A stretch of 33,856 nt of DNA, taken from the NCBI RefSeq assembly GCF_004348595.1, contig NZ_SMKD01000059.1:1-33856 (forward strand), in the 5' to 3' direction. The notes beneath the pieces are model-generated. The model ran no database searches and was not told the origin of the DNA. It was given only the letters and a program-made list of their open reading frames with translations. The position numbers and the translations under genes are program-made. Origin of the DNA: Micromonospora sp. KC723 (lineage in GTDB: Bacteria > Actinomycetota > Actinomycetes > Mycobacteriales > Micromonosporaceae). The stretch's first letter is position 1. Each line of letters starts with the position of its first letter. Shown one piece after another: positions 6,798 to 16,080 of this stretch.

Positions 6798-8210
6798 TCA
6801 GTAGGCGAAGGCGAGCGGGCGCTCGGTGTCGTCGGTGTCGTCGGTCACGGGTGTGGGGGTGACGTCGGGGACGCCGGCGCGGGCGTAGCGGATCAGCAGT
6901 TTGCACTCGATGACCGCGAGGGTGGCGTAGACGAGGGTGAAGGCGGTGAAGGAGGTCAGCACCTCGGTCAGGGAGACGCTGCGGGACACGCCGTCGCGGG
7001 TGAGCATCTCGCCGAAGACGATCCAGGGTTGGCGGCCCATCTCGGTGAAGATCCAGCCGAAGGAGTTGGCCAGCAGGGGTAGCACGGGCAGGATCAGGCC
7101 GGCGCGCAGCAGCCAGCGGCTGGTGGGGGTGCGGCCCTTGCGTTGGGCCCAGAGGATCAGCAGGGCGATCGCGGCGGCGGCCAACCCGAAGCCGACCATG
7201 AACCGGAAGCTCCAGTAGGTGACCGGGATGATCGGGGTGTAGCTGCCGGCGCCGTACTGGCTGGCGTACTGGGCCTGGAGGTCGTTGATGCCGTGCACGG
7301 TGCCGTGGGGGTCGCCGGTGCCGAGGTACGACAGCAGGTAGGGGATCTTGATGGCGAACAGTTCGCGGCTGCCGTCGAGGCTGCCGATGGTGAGTACGGA
7401 GAACGAGGCGGGGCTCTCGGTGGTGTAGAGGCCTTCGGCGGCGGCCATCTTCATCGGCTGGACCTGGGTCATGATCTTGCCCTGGATGTCGCCGGTGATC
7501 AGGACCAGTGCGGTGGAGGTCATGACGACCCAGGCGCCGAATCTGGTGGCGAAGCGGTAGGTGCTGGTGTCGGCGCTGTCGGGGTGGCGCATGACGTGCC
7601 AGAGGCCGACGGTGAGCACCAGTGAGCCGGCGACGAGGAAGGAGCCGGCCAGGGTGTGCGGGAAGGTGATCAGCGCGACCTTGTTGGTGAGCACGGCGAG
7701 GAAGTCGGTCAGTTCGGCGCGTCCGGTGTCGGGGTTGATCCGGTAGCCGACGGGGTTCTGCATGAACGAGTTCGCGGCGAGGATGAAGTAGGCGCTGAGG
7801 TTGGTGCCGATGGCGGCGGCCCAGATGCTGGCCAGGTGCAGTCGTGGGGGCAGCCGGTCCCAGCCGAAGATCCACAGGCCGATGAAGGTGGATTCGAGGA
7901 AGAAGGCGACGAGGGCTTCGATGGCCAGTGGGGCGCCGAAGATGTCGCCGACGAAGCGGGAGTAGTCGCTCCAGTTCATGCCGAACTGGAATTCCTGCAC
8001 GATGCCGGTGACGACGCCCATCGCGAAGTTGATCAGGAAGAGTTTGCCGTAGAACTTGGTGAGTTTGAGGTAGCGCTCGTTGCCGGTGCGGCGCCACAGC
8101 GTTTGCAGGATGGCCACCAGGACCGACAGGCCGATGGTCAACGGCACGAAGAGGAAGTGGTAGACGGTGGTGACACCGAACTGCCAGCGGGCGACGTCCA
8201 ACGCGTCCAC
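6798..8210 (-). CDS. cydA: Cytochrome bd ubiquinol/menaquinol oxidase subunit I
   Basis: A 470-residue haem-bearing subunit of cytochrome bd oxidase in the plasma membrane. Likely haem ligands are H18 (VYHFLFVPLT) for b595, and H185 (FPHTLAGSF) with the Met of QVQPMKMAAAEG for b558. E98 and E106 (LAIEALVAFFLEST) form the expected proton-path pair. GWIFTEMGRQPW, the signature before the last helices, is intact. Length and the compact region after the QPMKM motif fit the short-Q-loop type usual in actinobacteria. The start is GTG 8210, giving the conserved N-terminus (V/M)DALDVARWQFG, with an AGGGGG ribosome-binding site at about 8216-8221. The frame is open to 8402, but the extra residues do not look conserved. 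It is the first gene of cydAB. Confidence 0.95.
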   Translation of the reverse strand: MDALDVARWQFGVTTVYHFLFVPLTIGLSVLVAILQTLWRRTGNERYLKLTKFYGKLFLINFAMGVVTGIVQEFQFGMNWSDYSRFVGDIFGAPLAIEALVAFFLESTFIGLWIFGWDRLPPRLHLASIWAAAIGTNLSAYFILAANSFMQNPVGYRINPDTGRAELTDFLAVLTNKVALITFPHTLAGSFLVAGSLVLTVGLWHVMRHPDSADTSTYRFATRFGAWVVMTSTALVLITGDIQGKIMTQVQPMKMAAAEGLYTTESPASFSVLTIGSLDGSRELFAIKIPYLLSYLGTGDPHGTVHGINDLQAQYASQYGAGSYTPIIPVTYWSFRFMVGFGLAAAAIALLILWAQRKGRTPTSRWLLRAGLILPVLPLLANSFGWIFTEMGRQPWIVFGEMLTRDGVSRSVSLTEVLTSFTAFTLVYATLAVIECKLLIRYARAGVPDVTPTPVTDDTDDTERPLAFAY

Positions 8211-8230
8211 CGGTGACCCCCTGATAGTCG

Positions 8231-8255
8231 TACTACAAGACGTAGTAAATACTAC
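8231..8255. promoter_or_regulatory. Dyad repeats upstream of cydA, BlaI-like operator
   Basis: TACTAC (8231-8236), GTAGTA (8242-8247) and TACTAC (8250-8255) form two overlapping dyads: TACTACA-N3-CGTAGTA (17 bp) and GTAGTA-AA-TACTAC. A further GTCGTAG lies at 8261-8267. The patch is AT-rich and 20-45 bp before the cydA start. The 17-bp form resembles BlaI/MecI-family operators (TACTACA-N3-TGTAGTA type), as far as I recall them. It does not resemble a Rex site. Confidence 0.5.
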
Positions 8256-8383
8256 TTGCTGTCGTAGGAGATACGGCGGGGCGGGAGAGCTCGGACCGGC
8301 CCGGGAACCATGACCTTGATCACCTCGCCGCCCGTCCCGGGTGCTCTCCGCCCGCCGGCACGCCGTGCGACCATCCACTCCTG

Positions 8384-9157
8384 ATGGAGACCACCAACCC
8401 ATGGCGGCCGCCGGCGTTCTGGCGTGCCGCCCAGGCCCTCGCCCACGCCGCCGTGACCCTGCTCGCCCGGCTCGAGGTCACCGGCGACGTGCCGCGGCAC
8501 CTGCGCCACGGCCCGCTGATCCTGGCCGCCAACCACATCAGCCCGTTCGACCCGATCGTGCTGGCGGCGGCCTGTCGCACCCGGGGCATCGCACCACGGA
8601 TCATGGCCACCGGCGGGCTGTTCCGCACCCCCGTCATCGGTCCGCTCATGCGCCACGCCGGACACCTGCGCGTCGACCGGGGCACCGACGCCGTGCACCG
8701 GGCCCTCGACGACGCCACCGCGGCCCTCGCCGCCGGATCGGTCGTGCTGGTCTATCCCGAGGGGCGCATCGGACTCGACCCCGGCATGTGGCCCGAACGC
8801 GGCAAGACCGGCACCGCCCGGCTCGCCCTCGCCAGCGGCGCGCCGATCGTGCCGGTCGCCCAGTGGGGTTCCCACGAGGTGCTCCCCTACCGAACGCCGA
8901 AGGGGATGCTGCGAGGCGTCGTCCGCGCGCTGCTGCGCCGCCCGGTCATCAGGATCCGCTTCGCCGCCCCCCTCGACCTGCGCGACCTCGACCCCGACAC
9001 ACCCGGCGCCGCCCGGCGCGGCACCGACCGGATCATCGACGCCGTCACCGAGGCCCTCGTCCCGCTACGCCCGGACGAACCGGACCGCCCCCGGCACGTG
9101 GATCCCGGCCGCCCGGTCGACACCAGCCGCGCCCACCGCCGCCGCCCACCGGACTGA
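8384..9157 (+). CDS. 1-acyl-sn-glycerol-3-phosphate acyltransferase (PlsC family)
   Basis: A 257-residue PlsC-type acyltransferase, expected to add the second acyl chain to lysophosphatidate at the inner face of the membrane. The catalytic motif is NHISPFD (H51 and D56). The glycerophosphate-binding motif is VYPEGRI, with E126 and G127. RIMATGGLF and PVIGPLMRHAGHLRVDRG are the usual blocks between them. A hydrophobic N-terminal stretch (about 12-30) may help it sit on the membrane, and the C-terminus is Arg/Pro-rich. The ATG at 8384 is preceded by a CTCCTGATGGAG palindrome. It diverges from cydAB with a gap of about 170 bp and converges on the decayed hemerythrin-domain gene. Confidence 0.88.
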   Translation: METTNPWRPPAFWRAAQALAHAAVTLLARLEVTGDVPRHLRHGPLILAANHISPFDPIVLAAACRTRGIAPRIMATGGLFRTPVIGPLMRHAGHLRVDRGTDAVHRALDDATAALAAGSVVLVYPEGRIGLDPGMWPERGKTGTARLALASGAPIVPVAQWGSHEVLPYRTPKGMLRGVVRALLRRPVIRIRFAAPLDLRDLDPDTPGAARRGTDRIIDAVTEALVPLRPDEPDRPRHVDPGRPVDTSRAHRRRPPD

Positions 9158-9181
9158 GCCCGGCGGACGGCGGCGGCGCGG

Positions 9182-9837
9182 TCAGCCGGCGTTCAGGAGC
9201 GGCACCAGGTGCTCCTCCTCGTACGCCAGGTGCGCCTCCACCTGGCCGGTCAGGCGCTCCACCTCGGCGCGCAGCACCTCCCGGTCGACCGCCGGGGTGG
9301 CCAGCACGATCCGCAACTCGTCCAGCAGTGCCGCCATCGCCCGGTGCTCGGCGTCGAGACGGGCCAGCACCGGGGCGAGATCCGTGCGGTGGGCGGCCAA
9401 CCAGGCAAACATGCCGGCGTCCTCCCGCTCGTGGTGCCCACGCAGCCCCTCACAGATGGTCAGGCACGTCACCCGCATCTGCGCGCCGACCGTCGGCCCG
9501 GCCGCGGCCACCTCCTGCCGGATCAGCGCCAGCTCCCGCCGGAACGCGTCGTGCACCGCCACCAGCGCGGCGCCGGGCGGGCCGGGCGGCGGCGTCGGCG
9601 GGCCCGGCACCGGGGACAGCGCCACCACCGGCAGGGTCCGCCCGGACTGACGCTGGTACTCGGCCCAGCCGGGGTCGGCCTCCACGGCGCGGGCGAAGGC
9701 GCGGTCGCGGTCGCCGCCGGTGAGGACCTCGGCGCGGGCCTGGTAGGTGAAGACGCCGTCCTCTCGAACCAGCCTCCGACCCGGCCGGCGTTGGCGCGGA
9801 ACTCCTCGATGACAGCGTGATTGATGGCGTACGGCAT
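9182..9837 (-). pseudogene. Decayed deazaflavin nitroreductase-hemerythrin fusion gene
   Basis: The first part, from ATG 9837, reads MPYAINHAVIEEFRANAGRV then GGWFE, the start of F420-dependent (DDN-type) nitroreductases. Near 9768 homology jumps to a second frame, which continues EDGVFTYQARAEVLTG and DPGWAEYQRQSGRTLPVVAL, the end of the same domain. The middle of the domain (roughly 50-60 residues in homologues, from memory) is missing and the join shifts frame. The join has GAG on both sides, so deletion through a short repeat is likely. The rest encodes a hemerythrin-like four-helix domain with its likely iron ligands: AVHDAFRRE, HHEREDAGMF, AEHRAM and HLAYEEEHLVPLL. The hemerythrin part could still be made from an internal start, but the fusion protein is lost. 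A sequencing error alone would not explain the missing residues. Confidence 0.78.
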
Positions 9838-9887
9838 GCGTGTGGGTGCTCCCGGGAAGGCGTGCGCGCCGCGCGGCGGCGCGGTGT

Positions 9888-9920
9888 GGGTGTGGAAGAA
9901 GGGGTTGGGTGTGGAAGAAG
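9888..9920. repeat. Direct repeat upstream of the decayed gene
   Basis: GGGTGTGGAAGAAG occurs at 9888-9901 and 9907-9920 with 19-bp periodicity. It lies in the 400-bp gap between the decayed nitroreductase gene and the GDPD gene. It may be a regulatory relic; no function is shown. Confidence 0.5.
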
Positions 9921-10097
9921 ACAGCAGGGCACGGCGACGACACGCGTCGACGGTGGAAGAGCCGGGGGTGAGACGCCCGCGACCGGGCGGTCAACCGCGG
10001 TGGACGGCGGGCCCCGGGCCCACCCGGGGCTCACGCGCCAGCCGGGTGCCCTGTCCGCTCGTGGCCTCTGATGGCCGACCCGGCAGTCACGACATCG

Positions 10098-10126
10098 ACC
10101 CTAGGATCCGGTCGCGCCCCGGTCAA
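10098..10126 (-). promoter_or_regulatory. Sigma70-like promoter facing the decayed gene
   Basis: On the minus strand, TTGACC (10126-10121), a 17-bp spacer and TAGGGT (10103-10098). Transcripts would start near 10091 and run about 250 nt to the ATG at 9837. I see no other gene in 9838-10240. Confidence 0.45.
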
Positions 10127-10240
10127 TCGCCCACCGCGCAACCCCCCCGGGCTGCGACCGGTGATGTGGTGGGGCCGGGCGACAGGGCTGGCCGTCAGCC
10201 GGTCACCTGCCGGCCACGACGGGCGGGCATACTGCCTCGC

Positions 10241-11008
10241 GTGCTGACCCGGTACGGCTACCTCGACTCCCCCGCGCCGCTGGCCTTCGCCCACCGAGGG
10301 GGCGCCGCCGACGGTGACGAGAACACCGTCGAGGCGTTCGCGCGGGCGGTCGGCCTCGGCTACCGGTACCTGGAGACCGACGTGCACGCCACCGCCGACG
10401 GGGTGGCCGTGGTGTTCCACGACGCCACCCTGCAACGCCTCACCGGCCAGCGGGGACGCCTCGCCGACCTGCGCTGGGCGGACCTGACCTCGGTACGCGT
10501 GGGTGGCGCGGCCGTCGTACCCCGGCTCGACGAGGTGCTGGCGGCCTGGCCGCAGGTCCGGTTCAACATCGACGTCAAGGCCGACGGCGGCGTCGAGCCG
10601 ACGGTCGAGACGGTGACGCGGGCGGGCGCGGCCGAGCGGGTGCTGCTGGCGTCCTTCAGCGACGCCCGGCTGATCCGGCTGCGGGCCCTGACCGAGGGGC
10701 GGGTCGCGACGGGCCTCGGTATGCGCGGGGTGGCGCGGCTGCGGCTGGCGTCGCTGCACGGGTGGCGGCTGCGGCTGCCGCCCTCGGTGGTCGCCGCGCA
10801 GGTGCCGCCGCGCTACGGGCGGGTACCGGTGGTGGACCGCCGGTTCCTCGCCCACTGTCACCGGTTGGGCCTGCAGGTGCACGTCTGGACGATCGACGAA
10901 CCTGCCGAGATGCACGACTTACTTGATCGTGGTGTGGATGGCATCATGACCGATCACGTCGGCGTGCTGCGCGACGTGTACCGCAGCCGCGGCCACTGGG
11001 CCGCCTGA
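10241..11008 (+). CDS. Glycerophosphodiester phosphodiesterase
   Basis: A 255-residue GDPD-family TIM-barrel enzyme that hydrolyses glycerophosphodiesters, such as deacylated phospholipids, to glycerol 3-phosphate and an alcohol. Catalytic and metal-binding motifs are AHRGG (H18), ENT (27-29), LETDVH (E45 and D47) and FHD (H60). NIDVKAD and the terminal VHVWTIDEP and GVDGIMTDHV are typical. There is no signal peptide, so it is probably cytoplasmic. The frame is open from 9821, but I place the start at GTG 10241, just before conserved sequence. A CATACT box at 10228-10233 ends seven bases before this GTG, so the message may be leaderless. The transporter gene begins 20 bp downstream, suggesting an operon. 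Confidence 0.9.
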   Translation: MLTRYGYLDSPAPLAFAHRGGAADGDENTVEAFARAVGLGYRYLETDVHATADGVAVVFHDATLQRLTGQRGRLADLRWADLTSVRVGGAAVVPRLDEVLAAWPQVRFNIDVKADGGVEPTVETVTRAGAAERVLLASFSDARLIRLRALTEGRVATGLGMRGVARLRLASLHGWRLRLPPSVVAAQVPPRYGRVPVVDRRFLAHCHRLGLQVHVWTIDEPAEMHDLLDRGVDGIMTDHVGVLRDVYRSRGHWAA

Positions 11009-11027
11009 GTACCGGCAAAGGAACCCG

Positions 11028-12416
11028 ATGGCCGAGACCGTCACCCCCGCGGTGCAGGAGCCACCGCCGGCGAGCACCCGTCGGGAACGCCGTGGCTGGT
11101 ACCTCTACGACTGGGCCAACTCGGCCTTCCAGACCACCGTCATCACGGTCTTCCTCGGTCCGTTCCTCACCACCGTCACCGAGCTGGCGGCCGGCTGCGA
11201 ACTCGGCGCGGACAGCTGCGACGGCTACGTGCGCCCGCTGGGGATCCGGGTCGCGGCCGGCTCCTACTACCCGTACCTGATCTCGCTGTCGGTGTTCCTC
11301 ACCGTCTTCGTGCTGCCGGTCGTCGGGGCGATCGCCGACCGGTCGGCGCACAAGAAGCGGCTGCTGGCCGGCGCGGCCTTCACCGGCGCGGGCGCGACCA
11401 TCGCGATGGCCTTCGTCACCGGCGAGCGGTACCTGCTCGGCGGCGCGCTGTTCCTGATCGCCAACATCGCCTTCGGCGCGGCGGTGGTCGTCTACAACTC
11501 GTTCCTGCCGCAGCTCGGCGGCCCCGACGAACGCGACGGCATCTCCAGCCGAGGCTGGGCCATCGGCTACCTCGGCGGCGGGTTGCTGCTCGCGCTGAAC
11601 CTGGTCGCGGTCTCCCTGCTCGGCGAGGAGGGCAACCCGCAGCGCTCCCTGGACCTGGCCCGCTGGTCCATCGTGTCCGCCGGCGTGTGGTGGGCGGTGT
11701 TCACCCTGGTGCCGCTGCGCTGGCTGCGGGAGCGCCCCACCGCCGCGGCGCTGGCCGGCGGCGGCAACGTGCTCACCGACGGTTTCCGGCAGCTCGGCCG
11801 GACATTGCGCGAGATCAAGGCGTACCCGCTGACGCTGTTCTTCCTGCTCGCCTTCCTGGTCTACAACGACGGCATCCAGACCGTGATCACCCTGGCCAGC
11901 CAGTACGGCACCGAGGAGCTGAAGCTGGAGCAGAGCACCCTGATCGTCACCATCCTGCTGGTGCAGTTCCTCGCCTTCGGCGGCGCGTTGCTGCTCGGCG
12001 CGCTGGCCCGGCGCATCGGCGCGTGGAAGACGGTGCTGCTGTCCCTGGCGCTGTGGACCGGTGTGATCGTCGCGGCGTTCCGGCTGCCCGCCGAGGCGCC
12101 GCTGCCGTTCATGCTCCTCGGCGCGGCGATCGGTCTGGTCCTCGGTGGCAGCCAGGCGCTGAGCCGGTCCCTGTTCAGCCAGCTCATTCCCGCCGGCAAG
12201 GAGGGCGAGTACTACGGCTTCTACGAGATCAGCGACAAGGGAACCAGCTGGCTCGGACCGCTCGCCTTCGGCCTGGTGTTCCAGCTCACCGCCTCCTACC
12301 GGGTGGGGCTGGTCTCCCTGCTGATCTTCTTCGTGGTCGGGTTCGCGCTGCTGGCCGCCGTGCCGATACGGCGGGCCATCATCGCCGCCGGCAACACCCC
12401 GCCCCGGGTGCTCTAG
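11028..12416 (+). CDS. UMF1-family MFS transporter
   Basis: A 462-residue membrane protein of the major facilitator superfamily, UMF1 branch, which is related to yeast Atg22. The N-terminus carries the family signature GWYLYDWANSAFQTTVITVFLGPFL in two steps (24-36, then the rest of helix 1). About twelve hydrophobic helices can be seen, with a charged central loop (LRWLRERPTAAALAGGG to LREIKAYPLT). YNDGIQTVI and GGSQALSRSLFSQLIPAGKEGEYYGFYEISDKGTSW are strongly conserved in this branch (given here as segments). The substrate is unknown. The ATG at 11028 follows AAAGGAA. It is probably co-transcribed with the GDPD gene, which would suit import or export of a breakdown product, but that is only inference from position. 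Confidence 0.88.
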   Translation: MAETVTPAVQEPPPASTRRERRGWYLYDWANSAFQTTVITVFLGPFLTTVTELAAGCELGADSCDGYVRPLGIRVAAGSYYPYLISLSVFLTVFVLPVVGAIADRSAHKKRLLAGAAFTGAGATIAMAFVTGERYLLGGALFLIANIAFGAAVVVYNSFLPQLGGPDERDGISSRGWAIGYLGGGLLLALNLVAVSLLGEEGNPQRSLDLARWSIVSAGVWWAVFTLVPLRWLRERPTAAALAGGGNVLTDGFRQLGRTLREIKAYPLTLFFLLAFLVYNDGIQTVITLASQYGTEELKLEQSTLIVTILLVQFLAFGGALLLGALARRIGAWKTVLLSLALWTGVIVAAFRLPAEAPLPFMLLGAAIGLVLGGSQALSRSLFSQLIPAGKEGEYYGFYEISDKGTSWLGPLAFGLVFQLTASYRVGLVSLLIFFVVGFALLAAVPIRRAIIAAGNTPPRVL

Positions 12417-12466
12417 ACGCCCGACCGGCCCGATCGGGGCGGTTCGATCGGCTAGGCTGCCCCGAC

Positions 12467-13183
12467 GTGACCGACGACGCCGCTGCCACCCCGACCTGCC
12501 TGGCCCGCCCGCTCCCGGGCCCGGACGAGGGCCTCACCGGATGCGCCGCCGCAAGGGGCGTCGACGGGCGACCGTTGCACGCCGCCGCGCTGAAGTTCTT
12601 CTGGGGGCCGATGGACTGCGGCAAGTCCACCATGGCCCTGCAGATGAACTACAACCACGCCCGGCAGGGTCGTCGCGGCCTGGTCACCACCCGCATCGAC
12701 CGGTCACTGGGCCCCCAGGTCACCAGCCGCATCGGCCTGGCCCACTCCGCCGTCGAGGTCACCGACTCCCTCGACCTGCGCGCCCTGGTCCGCGACAGCT
12801 GGGCCGAAGGGGTACGCGTCGACTACCTGATCTGCGACGAGGCGTCGTTCTACGACGTGGCGCACGTCGAGCAGATGGCCGAACTGGTCGACAGCTTCGA
12901 CGTCGACGTGTACGCCTTCGGCCTGGCCACCGACTTCCGTTCCTGCCTGTTCCCCGCCGCGCAGCGGCTGTTCGAGCTGGCCGACGAGGTGGCCCGCATC
13001 CAGGTCGAGGTGCTGTGCTGGTGCGGCCGGGAGGGACTGCTCAACGCCCGGGTCGTCGGCGGGCGGGTGGTCCGCGAGGGCGAGCAGGTCGTCATCGGCG
13101 ACACCGTGCAGACCGCCGAGGTGCGCTACCAGGTGCTGTGCCGGCGGCACTACCGCTCCGGCGACCTCGGCCCACGCGCCTAG
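12467..13183 (+). CDS. tdk: Thymidine kinase, type II
   Basis: A 238-residue type II thymidine kinase that phosphorylates thymidine with ATP in pyrimidine salvage. The P-loop is GPMDCGKS (47-54), and the Walker B and catalytic region is LICDEASF (121-128), with E125 the likely base. The lasso and zinc region has CWCGREGLLNAR with a second pair CRRHY near the end. The first 38 or so residues before ALKFFWGPMD are not typical, and the true start could be a later codon such as the TTG near 12574. I give GTG 12467 because a TAGGCT box ends 8 bases upstream, a common leaderless layout. Its stop codon overlaps that of the convergent next gene. Confidence 0.9.
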   Translation: MTDDAAATPTCLARPLPGPDEGLTGCAAARGVDGRPLHAAALKFFWGPMDCGKSTMALQMNYNHARQGRRGLVTTRIDRSLGPQVTSRIGLAHSAVEVTDSLDLRALVRDSWAEGVRVDYLICDEASFYDVAHVEQMAELVDSFDVDVYAFGLATDFRSCLFPAAQRLFELADEVARIQVEVLCWCGREGLLNARVVGGRVVREGEQVVIGDTVQTAEVRYQVLCRRHYRSGDLGPRA

Positions 13184-13638
13184 AACGGATCCCCGCACAC
13201 CCGCCAGCCGCCGTCCTCCTTCACCACCGACAGGACCCGCTGCTCACCGGCCCCGCCCTCGCGGGTCAACCGGACGGCCACCTCACCGACCGGACGGCCG
13301 GCCTTCGTCCGCACCGACACACGCTGGATCTCGTAGCCGCTGACCACGGGCGGGGTACGCACCCAGCCGGTGAAGCCGACCTCGCTCCACCTCTCCCGGG
13401 CCCGCGCGCAGAGCCGTTCGTAGGCCTGCTCGACCTCGCCGGCGGACAACTCCCGCAGAAACCCGTCGGCGGTCTGCCGGACCGGGCCGCTTGCCCCCGT
13501 GACCACCTGCACGTTCCACGCGCCCAACCCGGCCGCCCCGACCAGGCACAGGAGGATCGCGAAACCACCGAGCAGCAGAGAGGTACGCACCGGCCGGCGT
13601 GGCCGGGCCGGTCGGGTCCACCCCTGCTCGCCGCCCAT
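13180..13638 (-). CDS. Single-pass membrane protein of unknown function
   Basis: A 152-residue protein with a basic N-terminus (RPARPRRPVRT), one transmembrane helix (about 20-42) and an extracytoplasmic domain of about 110 residues. That domain has a helix (ADGFLRELSAGEVEQAYERLCARARERW) followed by beta strands ending VLSVVKEDGGWRVCGDPF, the layout of NTF2-like or DUF4878-type small domains. No enzyme motif is visible. The two cysteines (in RLCAR and RVCGD) could form a disulfide. ATG 13638 is chosen over an upstream Met at 13680. Its TAG overlaps the TAG of the thymidine kinase gene within CTAG (13180-13183). Confidence 0.75.
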   Translation of the reverse strand: MGGEQGWTRPARPRRPVRTSLLLGGFAILLCLVGAAGLGAWNVQVVTGASGPVRQTADGFLRELSAGEVEQAYERLCARARERWSEVGFTGWVRTPPVVSGYEIQRVSVRTKAGRPVGEVAVRLTREGGAGEQRVLSVVKEDGGWRVCGDPF

Positions 13639-13748
13639 CACCTGCGACCGTATGCGTCCGGCCGGCCCTCCCGCAGGCACATCGACCCGGTCGCGCCGGC
13701 CGGTGGCGACCGTCTACCGTCGGCGCACACCCGGAGAAGGAGCGACGG

Positions 13749-15455
<1,707 letters not shown>

Positions 15456-15473
15456 GAGGCTGGCACCGGATTG

Positions 15474-15517
15474 GAGACTTGAGCCGCGATCTGTGCGCGG
15501 ATCACGGCTCAAGTCTC
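15474..15517. terminator. Long hairpin after the acyl-CoA dehydrogenase gene
   Basis: GAGACTTGAGCCG (15474-15486) pairs perfectly with CGGCTCAAGTCTC (15505-15517). The stem continues GATC/GATC after one C-A mismatch, leaving an 8-base loop (15492-15499). There is no T tract. It is probably a terminator, but an operator for the next gene, which starts 30 bp later, is possible. Confidence 0.6.
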
Positions 15518-15546
15518 ACAAGGAACATCAATGAGAAAATTGAGGC

Positions 15547-15981
15547 ATGACCGCCGATGAGATGATTCGTTACATCCGCGACACCTTCGAGGGGGTCGAC
15601 GCGCCCGAGGCCCGGGGCGACACCTTCTTCATCTACGACCCGTGGCGCGACCTGCCCGACTCGCGACGGATGCCGTTCGCCACGATCGTCACCGGTGACC
15701 ACGAGTACGACAGCGCCTCGGCCCTGGACCGGCCGGGCGCGTGGCGGCTCAACATCGGCCTGACCCGGGCCCGGTACGCCCGGTTGTTCCCGACCGTCCC
15801 CGTCGACGTGGATCACCGCGTGGTCGACACCCTGCTGCCGCACCCGGTCTACGCGCCGCAGCGCTGGGTGTGCGTGGTGAACCCGGGTGCGGGCACCGAG
15901 GCCCTGGTCCGGGACCTGCTCGACGAGGCGTACGCGTTCGCCGTGCGCAAGTACGACAACCACCGCCGACGGGGATCATGA
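15547..15981 (+). CDS. DUF6194-like protein
   Basis: A 144-residue soluble protein that I recognise as the DUF6194 type: ADEMIRYIRDTFEGVDAPEA, then GDTFFIYDPWRDLPDSRRMPFATIVT, LDRPGAWRLNIGLTRARY, and DTLLPHPVYAPQRWVCVVNPG near the end. The function is unknown; no catalytic motif stands out. The ATG at 15547 has GAGG only two bases upstream, so the ribosome-binding site is poor, and the 30 bp before it are unusually AT-rich. It follows the hairpin and converges on the second tyrosine recombinase gene. The 98 bases to that gene contain nothing I recognise. Confidence 0.78.
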   Translation: MTADEMIRYIRDTFEGVDAPEARGDTFFIYDPWRDLPDSRRMPFATIVTGDHEYDSASALDRPGAWRLNIGLTRARYARLFPTVPVDVDHRVVDTLLPHPVYAPQRWVCVVNPGAGTEALVRDLLDEAYAFAVRKYDNHRRRGS

Positions 15982-16080
15982 ACCTGTCGGACACGGCCGG
16001 TGGACTGACGGTCGGCATCTGCCCCCGCCCGCGGGGCTGACCGGATCGCGGCTGGCCGTGCCCCGCCAGGCGTGCCCCGG

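Noticed and set aside
15474..15517. HspR operator (HAIR) from CTTGAG and CTCAAG
   Set aside because: The half-sites are 24 bp apart; HAIR needs a gap of 9 bp between TTGAG and CTCAA.
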